In this document: one piece after another, positions 36,058-45,748 of the stretch
How positions within the stretch are numbered: position 1 is the stretch's first letter
Layout: the number at the start of each line of letters is the position of its first letter
DNA from: Bacillus albus
Lineage (GTDB): Bacteria; Bacillota; Bacilli; Bacillales; Bacillaceae_G
DNA length: 64,000 nucleotides
Direction of reading: 5' to 3'
Assembly (NCBI RefSeq): GCF_001884185.1
Contig: NZ_MAOE01000121.1
Location: 94,078 to 158,077 of the forward strand
Program-made: the position numbers and the translations under genes
The notes under the pieces: generated by a model
The model's database searches: none
The model's input: the letters and a program-made list of their open reading frames with translations, nothing else
What the model was told of the DNA's origin: nothing

Positions 36058-36648
36058 TTGAGCATTTTACAACGATTAATCCAGCAAGCAAAAAATCCTC
36101 GCGGGACAATTGGTTCTTCCATGCTTTGTATTATGAACAGTGCACATACGAGACTAACCAATTGGGCACTACAGAAAATACATATAAAGAAAGATGCAAT
36201 CATATTAGATATCGGTTGTGGCGGCGGTAAAACGATATACACTCTTTCAAAACGAACTCCACTTGGGAAAATATACGGGATTGATTACTCCGACCAAGCT
36301 GTAAAAAATTCTATACAGACGAATATAAAGGATGTTCAAAAACAAAAAGTCATTGTTCAACAAGCAAGCGTTTCTTCTATTCTCTATCCTACAAACTTCT
36401 TCGATCTCGTTACCGCTTTTCAAACACACTACTTCTGGCCTGATGTGGAACAAGATATAAAAGAAGTATTTCGCGTCCTACAGCCGAACGGATCCTTTTT
36501 ATTAGTCGCTGAAACTTTCAAAATTCAATATCATATGGAGAAATATAAAACGACTGAAGAATTAATAAACCTATTTTATAAAACAGGTTTTACAAGCGTG
36601 AAATGCTACGAAGAAAGAGGATGCCTTTGTGTAATAGGAAACAAGTAA
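36058..36648 (+). CDS. Class I SAM-dependent methyltransferase
   Basis: A 196-residue Rossmann-fold methyltransferase. Motif I is ILDIGCGGGKTIYTLSK at about residues 44-60, with the acidic residue of motif II in IYGIDYSDQAV. FDLVTAFQTHYFWPDVEQDIKEVFRVLQPNGSFLLVAE is typical of the UbiE/type-11 group. The start is read as TTG at 36058 because AAAGGAGAG is 8 bases upstream; an ATG at 36022 has no good RBS. Substrate unknown. It follows the TOMM operon on the same strand but behind a terminator, so a link to that pathway is conjectural. Confidence 0.75.
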   Translation: MSILQRLIQQAKNPRGTIGSSMLCIMNSAHTRLTNWALQKIHIKKDAIILDIGCGGGKTIYTLSKRTPLGKIYGIDYSDQAVKNSIQTNIKDVQKQKVIVQQASVSSILYPTNFFDLVTAFQTHYFWPDVEQDIKEVFRVLQPNGSFLLVAETFKIQYHMEKYKTTEELINLFYKTGFTSVKCYEERGCLCVIGNK

Positions 36649-36677
36649 AAAGCAGACCTTTTAAGGTCTGCTTTTTC
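36647..36677. terminator. Bidirectional terminator
   Basis: AAAAAGCAGACCTT and AAGGTCTGCTTTTT are perfect arms between the convergent methyltransferase and DUF3908-like genes. Confidence 0.85.
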
Positions 36678-36678
36678 A

Positions 36679-37089
36679 TTAGATTATCTTAAAAATACTC
36701 TTAATTTGTCTCGCAAATAACCAGTTTTTCGTACCGTAGTTATCATTTAAACTATCTAAATTGATAGATTGTCCGTTAGCAAACTTTAATTCTAGCGTTG
36801 TATTTTTATCATTTGTTTTTAAGTTACTATGTGTAATAGCATCATACTTTAATTTTTCAATCTCAATATACTCTTCTTTTTCTTGTCCAATCACGACATG
36901 GTCTTGGAAGAAGAACAATACTTCTACTTTCTTACCGAAACAAAATACATTTTTCGTATAAATTAATGTCGCATTATCAAGTCCGACGCATACTTCTTTC
37001 ATCTCTTCAATAACTTGTCCCAAGTCTTCTTCATTTCTTGTGTTTGATTCAGCAATCCATTCTTCGATTGTTTTCATATTAATTGCCAT
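36679..37089 (-). CDS. DUF3908-like hypothetical protein
   Basis: A 136-residue soluble protein. An N-terminal helix (TIEEWIAES) precedes a beta-rich core with the hydrophobic pattern LIYTKNVFCFGKKVEVLFFFQDHVVIGQ, reminiscent of a PH-like fold. The C-terminus is helical (NWLFARQIKSIFKII). I place it tentatively with the small Bacillus family DUF3908. The RBS is a GGGGG run before the ATG. The function is unknown and neighbours give no clue. Confidence 0.5.
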   Translation of the reverse strand: MAINMKTIEEWIAESNTRNEEDLGQVIEEMKEVCVGLDNATLIYTKNVFCFGKKVEVLFFFQDHVVIGQEKEEYIEIEKLKYDAITHSNLKTNDKNTTLELKFANGQSINLDSLNDNYGTKNWLFARQIKSIFKII

Positions 37090-37235
37090 ACTGCGCCCCC
37101 TGGTTCGTTCATTGCTTTATTTTAAAATAAATACTATATGAAAATATAAGCGATACGTACTATGTTTTCAAGGGCGAATGGTATATTCAAAATAAAGTTA
37201 AATTTCAAAGTAATATACTAAAAGAATCCATTTCA

Positions 37236-37724
37236 TTATATTTTAAACGTTTGAACGAGACATTCTTCACCATCGATTAACTCTGTTTTCTCATCAAATT
37301 CGATGTTTAGCTCCCTATATACTTTCTTCCAAAAAGAAACAGCTGGTACATTTTTCACAAGTTCGATAACGAAATACTGTCCTCGTTTCTCTTTTAGTAC
37401 ATTCTCAATAACTCTTTTACCGATTCCTTTTCCCTTGTACTGATTCAATATGAAAATGTCATGAATACAAAAGTCATTTTCTTTTTTCAAAAATGGACGT
37501 TCCAGTAGTAATAAAAATCCTACAATATCATTATCATTTTTAATAAAATACGGAGTGATTCCTTCATTTTCCCAAAACATGTGCAAATCTTCGTATTCAA
37601 AAAATCCATTTGCCCCAATCGTTATATTAGGAGTGAATGTAGAGAGGTCATGAAGATATAGTGCATACAAATTACGTAATATTTCTTTTTCTGATTCTTG
37701 AACTATTTGAAGTGTTACAAACAT
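37236..37724 (-). CDS. GNAT-family acetyltransferase
   Basis: A 162-residue protein with the GNAT fold. The acetyl-CoA loop is visible as ILNQYKGKGIGKRVIENVLKE (Q/RxxGxG/A type) at about residues 102-122, after beta4 (FCIHDIFI). The N-terminal part has LYALYLHDLSTF and GFFEYEDL. The substrate is unknown. The ATG at 37724 (MFVTLQ) is chosen because AAGGAAGGGG precedes it; a longer frame to 37814 lacks an RBS and runs toward the next gene. Confidence 0.8.
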   Translation of the reverse strand: MFVTLQIVQESEKEILRNLYALYLHDLSTFTPNITIGANGFFEYEDLHMFWENEGITPYFIKNDNDIVGFLLLLERPFLKKENDFCIHDIFILNQYKGKGIGKRVIENVLKEKRGQYFVIELVKNVPAVSFWKKVYRELNIEFDEKTELIDGEECLVQTFKI

Positions 37725-37801
37725 TTTTAATGATCCCCTTCCTTGTACGTAACTATTTCCAATCCTCTTCATTCGCCAAAAATAATGTTTCCCCTTTAAC
37801 G

Positions 37802-39177
<1,376 letters not shown>

Positions 39178-39358
39178 CTACATACTCTTTACGTTTTCCA
39201 TATTTTATAGAAATAACACCTACTTCTATTGTAAAGAAAGAGAATTTCATCTTCAAATTTGGTGCACAAACCTATGCCTGAATAGGTAGCCGTCGTGTCT
39301 TATAAACAACATGTTTAATATGCTATAACAGTTACTATTGAAAGTAGGTGAAACATAC

Positions 39359-39790
39359 ATGTGCGCCGGCCTTCTCGCCCAGCTTCCAGATGAACCGCAA
39401 GAACCAAAAGAACCGAAACCCGCCCTCTCACTTGACCAAGAATTTTCCATTAATGCAACAATATACAGCGCTCGTGCTTGGTTATCTAACGATGATACGT
39501 TTGCGCAAGATATTTGGAAAGCTACCCAATTCGCTTCAGCATCACATGCTGGCAAGTCCATCTTTCCAGTCGGTTCTGTTAAAATTTTGAACTTTTCTGA
39601 CGATACAATAACTGTTACTGCTTCACCAGATTCAGATCATGCACTCAAAATAGTCGTACCACCCCATTCCGAGGCAGCTCTAACGTCTGGTCCTTTATCC
39701 CATATACAAGCTAGTACATCAGGAGGATCAAGTAAAGTCACATTTCTCTTTCACATCTTTTTCTCAAGGGATCCTGGTTCAGATAAATAA
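39359..39790 (+). CDS. Orphan protein with N-terminal Cys, Pro/Glu spacer and beta-rich domain
   Basis: A 143-residue protein that I do not recognise. It starts MCAGLLAQLPD, then PDEPQEPKEPKPA (an extended Pro/Glu/Lys spacer), then a beta-rich domain of ~115 residues (INATIYSARAW, VGSVKILNFSDDTITVTASP, LKIVVPPHSEAAL, KVTFLFHIFF). No signal peptide is seen. The N-terminal Cys connector plus beta domain is loosely reminiscent of self-assembling spore-surface subunits; this is inference only. The ATG at 39359 has GTAGGTGA upstream; a TTG at 39338 is less likely. Flanked by terminators, so monocistronic. Confidence 0.6.
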   Translation: MCAGLLAQLPDEPQEPKEPKPALSLDQEFSINATIYSARAWLSNDDTFAQDIWKATQFASASHAGKSIFPVGSVKILNFSDDTITVTASPDSDHALKIVVPPHSEAALTSGPLSHIQASTSGGSSKVTFLFHIFFSRDPGSDK

Positions 39791-39796
39791 CCATAG

Positions 39797-39830
39797 AAAA
39801 GGTACAGTTATGCACTGTACCTTTTTCACG
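39797..39830. terminator. Bidirectional terminator
   Basis: AAAAGGTACAGT and ACTGTACCTTTT form a near-perfect hairpin between convergent genes. Confidence 0.85.
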
Positions 39831-39833
39831 TGT

Positions 39834-41069
39834 TTATTCTCTTGATTTGATGAGTTCAACATTATAAGTTTCAATATCTGTCAGTTTCCCTGTAAAATAT
39901 GGATTTTCTCTATACCAAGACTGTTTTGAGAAATACGATTGCATATCTTTCGTTTGAAACATATGTCCATGTCTTGCGTATATTTCGTTTCTCGCTATTT
40001 TCAACTGTTCTTTCGATAAATATGCTAAGTCCGTACTCGTTAATTTTCGAATATCACTATCAGGAAAAATAAAGCCATTATATACATACCGAGTGGTAGG
40101 CGGCGGAGTAACATTATAAACAACTGTTTTTTCTGTACTTTTCTTTTGGAATGGAAGATTATAAGACGATAGTAGCGTTACCGTTTCTACCTTCGTCGTT
40201 TCCCTTCCATTTTCTCCATTTCGTTCTAAATAAATCGTCGTACTTCCATCAGTTGCTACCGGTCCCCACGTAATTTCTTCTCCCGCTAGCGCTGTAACTG
40301 GTTTTTGATTCACGTACAATGTTGCACCAGGTGCGTTCGTTTGAACTGTAATATATTGACCTTGCAACGTTAAATCTACCGTTACGTTATTTTGGCTTTG
40401 TTTCATAAGTACAACCTTTTCTTCACGTGATAGTTTCACATTGTCATTTTTATATTCTGCTTGAAACACTTGAACTCCTGGAAGAAACGGTCCATATTGC
40501 TTCTCAAACTTTTTGTCATCAGCCTTATCAATTTCTTTTCCGTTCATTTTTAAAGATGTACCTTTTTCATTTGAAAGCAATGTCGTATAATACGTCTTCG
40601 CTTTCAATTTATACCGATCAAAGATAAAAAAATACTTTCCATCTTTCGTTAAAGAAAAGTCTGTTCTTTCGATTCCGTTCCCTTGTTTTTCACCTATCCT
40701 TAACTGTTCTTTCAATTCATTCACATAAGATGGATTTTCTTTTATATACGAAAATAGTGGCATTAGACTCTCTCTCGTTACAATAACTGACGGATCATCC
40801 GCCGTGACGATTTCAGCTAACTTCTCCCCGTCCCGCTCTTGTACAATAGTAATGATCCGATCTACTTGTGCCGACTGCTTATAGTACGATGATCCGTACA
40901 AATACAGTCCAACAATTACTACTGCAAGTAATGTTAAAAGTGTAATGCCAACTTTTGTACCGCCGCTCATTTTCTTCTTTACGACAAGACGTTCTCTCTT
41001 CTGACCGCAGTTTTGACAAAATTGCACACCGTCTTCAAGCTGAGTCCCACACTTTGTACATACATTCAT
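39834..41069 (-). CDS. Zinc-ribbon, TcaA-like membrane protein with YARHG domain
   Basis: A 411-residue protein. A zinc ribbon with Cys 4, 7, 18 and 21 (NVCTKCG...FCQNCGQK) faces the cytoplasm. One TM helix at about 34-56 precedes a long extracytoplasmic part. Near the C-terminus, LKIARNEIYARHGHMF followed by YFSKQSWY is a YARHG domain. The layout matches the TcaA/YvbJ group, linked in staphylococci to glycopeptide sensitivity and wall stress. The ATG at 41069 is preferred over 41081 because AAAGGTGG is better placed. It is cotranscribed with the zinc-ribbon gene 19 bases upstream. Confidence 0.75.
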   Translation of the reverse strand: MNVCTKCGTQLEDGVQFCQNCGQKRERLVVKKKMSGGTKVGITLLTLLAVVIVGLYLYGSSYYKQSAQVDRIITIVQERDGEKLAEIVTADDPSVIVTRESLMPLFSYIKENPSYVNELKEQLRIGEKQGNGIERTDFSLTKDGKYFFIFDRYKLKAKTYYTTLLSNEKGTSLKMNGKEIDKADDKKFEKQYGPFLPGVQVFQAEYKNDNVKLSREEKVVLMKQSQNNVTVDLTLQGQYITVQTNAPGATLYVNQKPVTALAGEEITWGPVATDGSTTIYLERNGENGRETTKVETVTLLSSYNLPFQKKSTEKTVVYNVTPPPTTRYVYNGFIFPDSDIRKLTSTDLAYLSKEQLKIARNEIYARHGHMFQTKDMQSYFSKQSWYRENPYFTGKLTDIETYNVELIKSRE

Positions 41070-41088
41070 CCATTCAACCACCTTTTCT

Positions 41089-41874
41089 TTAGAGGCCAGT
41101 TAATCCCTGTGTAAAGGTTTGAATTATCGTGTTTATGTAAGACCAAAACACGATAAACGTTGCAATTCCAATGAAAATATTTGCGATAAAAAGAGTGTAA
41201 ACAAGATCTAATCCACCGTTATCTAGTTTTACTGTAGCTACAATTATACTAATTCCCATATATGTTGTAGCCAGCCCTAATAAGATTGGTAAGAAAAAAA
41301 TTAATAAAAAGCTAAACAGAAAAGAAAGCACTAATATAACAATTGCCGGAGTCGCTATCGTTCCCCATATGCCGAATACTTCAAGAAACGAAAAAGATGA
41401 TTTCATCATCTTCCCACTAACAAAAATAATAAATCCGACAAATAAAGTTAAAATGAGTAAAAATAAAAAGACCGTTACAGGGTCCAAAAAGAATGTAGGA
41501 GTAGATATATCTGGTGCAAATGTTTTCGTAACAGTTGCTGCAGCACTCATCACTCTATAAAAAATACATGCTCCTAAAAAACAAATAAGAACAAGACTTA
41601 TAATTCCATTTCGCACTTCAACTTTGCCACTTTTCATAATAGCTGTCGGTGCTTGTAATGCGTGTTTAAAAAACTGAAAATAGCCACTTGCAAACCGCTT
41701 CGCTTGCTCTACCGTTTCATTTGGTCGAGTTTCCTTTGCTAAATCTACGCGTTCCTGTTGCTCACCTTCTTCCTGTACGCCACTCGCTACTACTTCCTCC
41801 TTCAACGAATGTCCACAATTCCCGCAAAACTTTGCCTCTGCTGCATTTTCCGTATGACACGCCGGACAGTTCAT
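41089..41874 (-). CDS. Zinc-ribbon multi-TM membrane protein
   Basis: A 261-residue protein. The N-terminal zinc ribbon has Cys 3, 6, 17 and 20 (NCPACH...FCGNCGH). A charged linker and a basic amphipathic stretch lead to about five TM helices, with a Gly/Phe-rich loop. It resembles the Bacillus zinc-ribbon membrane proteins encoded beside TcaA-like partners. No enzymatic motif is visible. It is the first gene of a two-gene operon with the TcaA-like protein, which suggests a shared sensory or wall-related role. Confidence 0.65.
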   Translation of the reverse strand: MNCPACHTENAAEAKFCGNCGHSLKEEVVASGVQEEGEQQERVDLAKETRPNETVEQAKRFASGYFQFFKHALQAPTAIMKSGKVEVRNGIISLVLICFLGACIFYRVMSAAATVTKTFAPDISTPTFFLDPVTVFLFLLILTLFVGFIIFVSGKMMKSSFSFLEVFGIWGTIATPAIVILVLSFLFSFLLIFFLPILLGLATTYMGISIIVATVKLDNGGLDLVYTLFIANIFIGIATFIVFWSYINTIIQTFTQGLTGL

Positions 41875-42072
41875 TCTCTTATTCCCCCCTTTAAGCAGAT
41901 ACCATATAGGGTGTTACAAATTCAATATATGACTTTGTACATAAAACATGACTACAAGAAACAGATTCTGAAATCCTTCTTTCAAATGAAAATATATGTG
42001 CTAGCAATCTTGAAAAATAATGCTATTATGAAACAGAACAAATAACATTTTTAACAGATTGGATGACTGGCA

Positions 42073-42906
42073 ATGGAATTGGTAAACTCAATTTTTCAAA
42101 TACTCCTTACAAGCGTAATCCAATTATTTTCCTTAATTGGCGTTATCATTGTAATTGGATTTCTATTAGGCTATTTAGAATCTCTCACACGCATGTATTG
42201 GTCGAGAGCTTTCGGAAGAAAAGGATTCCTTTTAACGGCGTGGATCGGTGTTCCTATTCATGAACTTGGACATGCCATTATGTGTGTACTATTTCGTCAT
42301 AAAATTGTAGCAACGCAGTTTTTCCCAACAGATACAAGTCAAGGTGCTTTAGGTTACGTACAACATCAATACAATCAAAAAAGTGTATATCAACGAATTG
42401 GGAACTTCTTCATTGGAATCGGTCCTATTATTTCCGGTATCACTGCATTAATCCTTCTAATGCGCTATTTCGTACCAAATTCATATTTCTTATTTAATAC
42501 AACTCTCGAAAAAACAATTGCTTCTACTTCTATTAATATAGAAATGGTTCAAAACATGCTCTTGTCGACGTTCGTATTATTGAAAAGCTTATTTACAATA
42601 AGTAATGTATTGAATCCTTCCTTTTGGTTATTTTTATTTATCGCCATTTGTATTTCTGCACATATCGCTTTAAGTAAACCAGATATTAAAGGATCAATAG
42701 ACGGTGTGATCGTCATGTTTATCGTATTATTTTTATTCAACATAATCGCAGGACTATTTCAGTACGATAGTAACCAGCTCATTGGAAAAGTGATGAAGTA
42801 TAATATGTACCTCATTGCGTTTTCTAGTGTAGCACTGCTTTTCTCTTGTATTTCTACACTTGTTAGTTTTGGGTTTTATAAAATAAGAGGAGGGCGTTCG
42901 TTTTGA
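42073..42906 (+). CDS. Membrane protein with HELGH motif (M50-like)
   Basis: A 277-residue polytopic protein with about six or seven TMs. After TM1, VPIHELGHAIMCVLFRHK (about residues 57-74) carries HExxH in or next to a membrane helix, as in intramembrane M50-type metalloproteases. It continues with LGYVQHQYNQ and GNFFIGIGPIISG. A downstream third zinc ligand (NxxPxxxxD type) was not found with confidence, so it may be inactive or belong to another family. Terminal codons and stop lie in a hairpin shared with the convergent yukJ-like gene. Confidence 0.6.
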   Translation: MELVNSIFQILLTSVIQLFSLIGVIIVIGFLLGYLESLTRMYWSRAFGRKGFLLTAWIGVPIHELGHAIMCVLFRHKIVATQFFPTDTSQGALGYVQHQYNQKSVYQRIGNFFIGIGPIISGITALILLMRYFVPNSYFLFNTTLEKTIASTSINIEMVQNMLLSTFVLLKSLFTISNVLNPSFWLFLFIAICISAHIALSKPDIKGSIDGVIVMFIVLFLFNIIAGLFQYDSNQLIGKVMKYNMYLIAFSSVALLFSCISTLVSFGFYKIRGGRSF

Positions 42907-42917
42907 ACGCCCTCCTC
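42887..42917. terminator. Bidirectional terminator containing both stop codons
   Basis: GAGGAGGGCGTTC (42887-42899) and GAACGCCCTCCTC (42905-42917) form a perfect 13-bp stem. The TGA of the plus gene (42904-42906) and the TGA of the minus gene (42916-42918) fall at loop and foot. Confidence 0.8.
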
Positions 42918-43599
42918 AATTATTACTCTTATAATCACAATGCTCAACCGGAACGCGAGCATGTCCCTCGTCATCCGTACACCATGACTGCGACTGGAAG
43001 GCTAGAAAGATACCAATCCATTCTTCTTCCTTTTCGAAGTGAATGAGTATGCCTCCATCTTGCCATATACCATTATCGCCTTTCCATTTCTCTACATTCC
43101 CTTGATTCATATGAATATCGTGTATACCATTTCCTGGTTCAAAATGAAAATAAGAATCGGGTGTATTTTCTTCTGGTCCCCATCTTTCACCGAACGCGTA
43201 AATGGTCGCTTTCTCTTCTATCGCTCGTTTTATATACCGTTCTATTTTTTCATTTAAATCATTATCAACACCCGCTTTTTCAGCTGGTAAAGGAATCATT
43301 TGCTTTGAATCAAATAAATTACCTCTTACATAATCTAAAGCTACTTCCGGCTCATTGTTTTTTATTTCGGTAAAACCAAATGGCAATGTCGGTAAAATAT
43401 GAATTGCTTCTGACCGGATATCATTACTCGCAAAATATAAAACTTCTGACGGATAACTTTGTGACTTTACGTTAATTGCAATACGATAATCCGCTTTTGC
43501 TTCGCCTTGTAAATGAACTTGATAATGAGGTGTTTTCCCTTTTCCAATCTTTGATTGTATAACTGTACCTTTTAACACGCCGTAGTTTTTTAGGGGCAT
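42916..43599 (-). CDS. yukJ: YukJ-like (DUF2278) protein
   Basis: A 227-residue soluble protein beginning MPLKNYGVLKGTVIQ, the start typical of B. subtilis YukJ (DUF2278). Further family features are HYQVHLQ, ASNDIRSEAI and, near the C-terminus, GIHDIHMNQGN and WQDGGILIHF. The function is uncertain. The ATG at 43599 is chosen from GGAG spacing and homologues; an in-frame ATG 9 bases earlier is less likely. It overlaps the convergent terminator at its 3' end. Confidence 0.75.
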   Translation of the reverse strand: MPLKNYGVLKGTVIQSKIGKGKTPHYQVHLQGEAKADYRIAINVKSQSYPSEVLYFASNDIRSEAIHILPTLPFGFTEIKNNEPEVALDYVRGNLFDSKQMIPLPAEKAGVDNDLNEKIERYIKRAIEEKATIYAFGERWGPEENTPDSYFHFEPGNGIHDIHMNQGNVEKWKGDNGIWQDGGILIHFEKEEEWIGIFLAFQSQSWCTDDEGHARVPVEHCDYKSNN

Positions 43600-43660
43600 A
43601 CATTTCATCTCCTATTCACTTAGTAGAAGCTTTTCATACTTAAGGCATTATCCATATAAA

Positions 43661-43690
43661 AAGAAAATCCTCCTTTCTCAGGAGGATTTC
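43661..43690 (-). terminator. Terminator of the lactate permease gene
   Basis: GAAATCCTCCT and AGGAGGATTTTC pair on the minus strand and are followed by T residues. Confidence 0.8.
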
Positions 43691-45190
43691 TTATTTTCTC
43701 AACATATACCAAACAATAACCTCCACCACTACAAGTAACACCGCGCCAAAAATCATTAACGTCGTCTTCTTTAATAATTCATTTTCACGATACGGGATGT
43801 TACATAAGTAAGCGCCAAGTGTAATACGTGACGGGCAAGCGATTGTCGCTACTGATGATGCTGTGTTTTGAAGCGTTGTGACGTATTGCCACGGGAGTGC
43901 TACGTTTTGTGCAGTTTGCATTTGTAGTTTTATAAACATCGCATTTGATCCTGCGTTACTACCTGTTAAGAATCCACCGATTCCTCCGATAAACGGAGCA
44001 ACGAAAACGAAAAATGTTCCAAACGTTTCACCAGCTGTTTTTGCCAGTAATGAATGCATGCCAGATGCACCCATTAGTTCTGAAATGGCGATAAACATTG
44101 TCGTCGTAATCGCAAAGGGAATCCATTGTTTTATTGTTTGCGTGATTGATTGTTTAATAATATGAGATGGAATACGGAAGAAAATAATAGTAAATAAGCA
44201 AGTCATACCGAGCCAAAATCCTGGTGAATATAGTAGCTCCAGTTTATAAGAGTATGATTTTAAATCAAGAACGGCATATGACCGGAACAAATCATGTAAT
44301 GCTGGAACGAGGCGAGAAAGTAAAATACAAACTGTTAAGAATATATAAGGGCTAATAATTTTTATAATGGATACTTCTCTCTCCGTTGCCGCAGCATGTT
44401 CTGTCATTAGACTTTGTTCATTTTTCCCTTTTAATTTAATGATAAGAAAGCCAAATGTAATTGTAACAATAGAACTTAATATACCTGCTAGTTCAACACT
44501 TACGTATGCGTTAGAAAGATAGATTCCGAGAGAGAATAATAAAAAGAAACCGAATCCTTCTTTCCACTTTTCAATCACAGCCCGCCAGCCACCAACAACG
44601 TGTAAAGACAGAATGACGAAATAGGCAAACATCGGAATGCTTAATAGTGCTGTATTTGTGCCAAGTGTTGTAAGCGGCATGTTTATAAGCTGCGAACCGA
44701 TAATTGTACCAGTTGCCATTGCGCCCCATGAGCTAGCTAGTAAACCGATAAATGAAAGTAGTACAGCTTGAAACGGTTTATAGCCTAATGATAGAAAGAT
44801 AGGTGCTGCAACCATGAAGCCAATTCCGAATCCACTTACTGATTCAATTAGTGGGCAAATACCAAAACACATGAGCAGCATTTGTAATAAACGATCATGC
44901 GTAACTTCTTCTAGAAAACGTGCTACTTGATCGATGTACCCCATTTTGTTCATGAGGTGAAATAAAAAAATACCGAAAAACAACACGTACCCGACAATAA
45001 AACAAATTAACCATCCTTTAATCGTTGCGTGCACAGTTTCACTTATCCCTAGTTGAAACGTTGGCGAGAGTAAAACGATTCCAACAGACACAACGTAAGC
45101 AATTAAAGAGGATCGTAATGACGTTTGTTTAAATAAAAATAAACAAATGAAAATCATCATAATTGGGATAAGTGCCAACAATATGGCCAT
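43691..45190 (-). CDS. L-lactate permease (LctP family)
   Basis: A 499-residue membrane protein with about 12-13 TMs. Conserved LctP stretches are visible: CPLIESVSGFGIGFMVAAPIFLSLGY (about residues 111-136) and FVAPFIGGIGGFLTGSNAGSNAMFIKLQ near 390-417. It ends with PWQYVTTLQNTASSVATIACPSRI. Members import lactate or glycolate with protons. The ATG at 45190 is used, since GAGATGA is weak but better placed than for 45208. No lactate dehydrogenase lies nearby; the glycolate oxidase at the window start is 43 kb away. Confidence 0.85.
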   Translation of the reverse strand: MAILLALIPIMMIFICLFLFKQTSLRSSLIAYVVSVGIVLLSPTFQLGISETVHATIKGWLICFIVGYVLFFGIFLFHLMNKMGYIDQVARFLEEVTHDRLLQMLLMCFGICPLIESVSGFGIGFMVAAPIFLSLGYKPFQAVLLSFIGLLASSWGAMATGTIIGSQLINMPLTTLGTNTALLSIPMFAYFVILSLHVVGGWRAVIEKWKEGFGFFLLFSLGIYLSNAYVSVELAGILSSIVTITFGFLIIKLKGKNEQSLMTEHAAATEREVSIIKIISPYIFLTVCILLSRLVPALHDLFRSYAVLDLKSYSYKLELLYSPGFWLGMTCLFTIIFFRIPSHIIKQSITQTIKQWIPFAITTTMFIAISELMGASGMHSLLAKTAGETFGTFFVFVAPFIGGIGGFLTGSNAGSNAMFIKLQMQTAQNVALPWQYVTTLQNTASSVATIACPSRITLGAYLCNIPYRENELLKKTTLMIFGAVLLVVVEVIVWYMLRK

Positions 45191-45278
45191 GTTATCATCT
45201 CTTTTCATTAAAAATACAATTTTTAACTATTATATAACAGATGTCGTAATTTTCAATTGTTTTTACAACAGATTCAAA

Positions 45279-45300
45279 AAAGGAGCCAAATGACTCCTTT
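45279..45300 (-). terminator. Terminator of the 119-residue membrane protein gene
   Basis: AAAAGGAG/CTCCTTTT with a short loop lies at the stop codon, T run on the minus strand. Confidence 0.65.
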
Positions 45301-45660
45301 TCATTCCCATTTTCTATTATCATGAAAAACGTTCTGCTGCCTCATTATTTTGTCTAACACAACAAACACAATATAAGCACATATTACTTGCAATACAACA
45401 TTTCCAAATTTCATTAATTCAAATGAATGAATCCACCTGAATAATTCATTTAATAATACAATTGAAACGATACTAAATAGTTCTATACTAATCGAAAATA
45501 TACATATTTCTAAAATAGATTGTTCTTGAATGCGATTTAAGTTGGAAAAGATGAATACATATCCTACAAATAGAGCCATCAACTCTATTTTCGTCATGCT
45601 AATGAGCCAAGCGTATAATGGTACAGTTAAAAGAAGATATAGTAGTTTCCGTCTTAGCAT
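45301..45660 (-). CDS. Small membrane protein, 119 residues
   Basis: Not recognised. Three or four hydrophobic helices (LYLLLTVPLYAWLIS, MALFVGYVFIFSNL, ILEICIFSISIELFSIVSIVLL, VVLQVICAYIVFVVLD). The C-terminus is short and basic. GAGGGTGAG lies before the ATG. It lies downstream of the trp operon on the same strand, but a terminator separates them. Confidence 0.6.
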   Translation of the reverse strand: MLRRKLLYLLLTVPLYAWLISMTKIELMALFVGYVFIFSNLNRIQEQSILEICIFSISIELFSIVSIVLLNELFRWIHSFELMKFGNVVLQVICAYIVFVVLDKIMRQQNVFHDNRKWE

Positions 45661-45717
45661 GCTTTCTCACCCTCTAAATTATATGTATTTTCTGTATATT
45701 TTAACATTTATTACGCA

Positions 45718-45748
45718 AAACAAAAAGAAGAGACTTATGCCTCTTCTT
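45718..45748 (-). terminator. Terminator of the trp operon
   Basis: AAAGAAGAG / CTCTTCTTT with T runs; the last codons of trpA (Glu-Glu-Ala-stop) form one arm. Confidence 0.8.

Noticed and set aside
41758-42263. Plus-strand ORFs 41758-42045 and 42063-42263
   Set aside because: The first lies mostly antisense to the zinc-ribbon gene, the second is out of frame with the HELGH gene; neither has an RBS.
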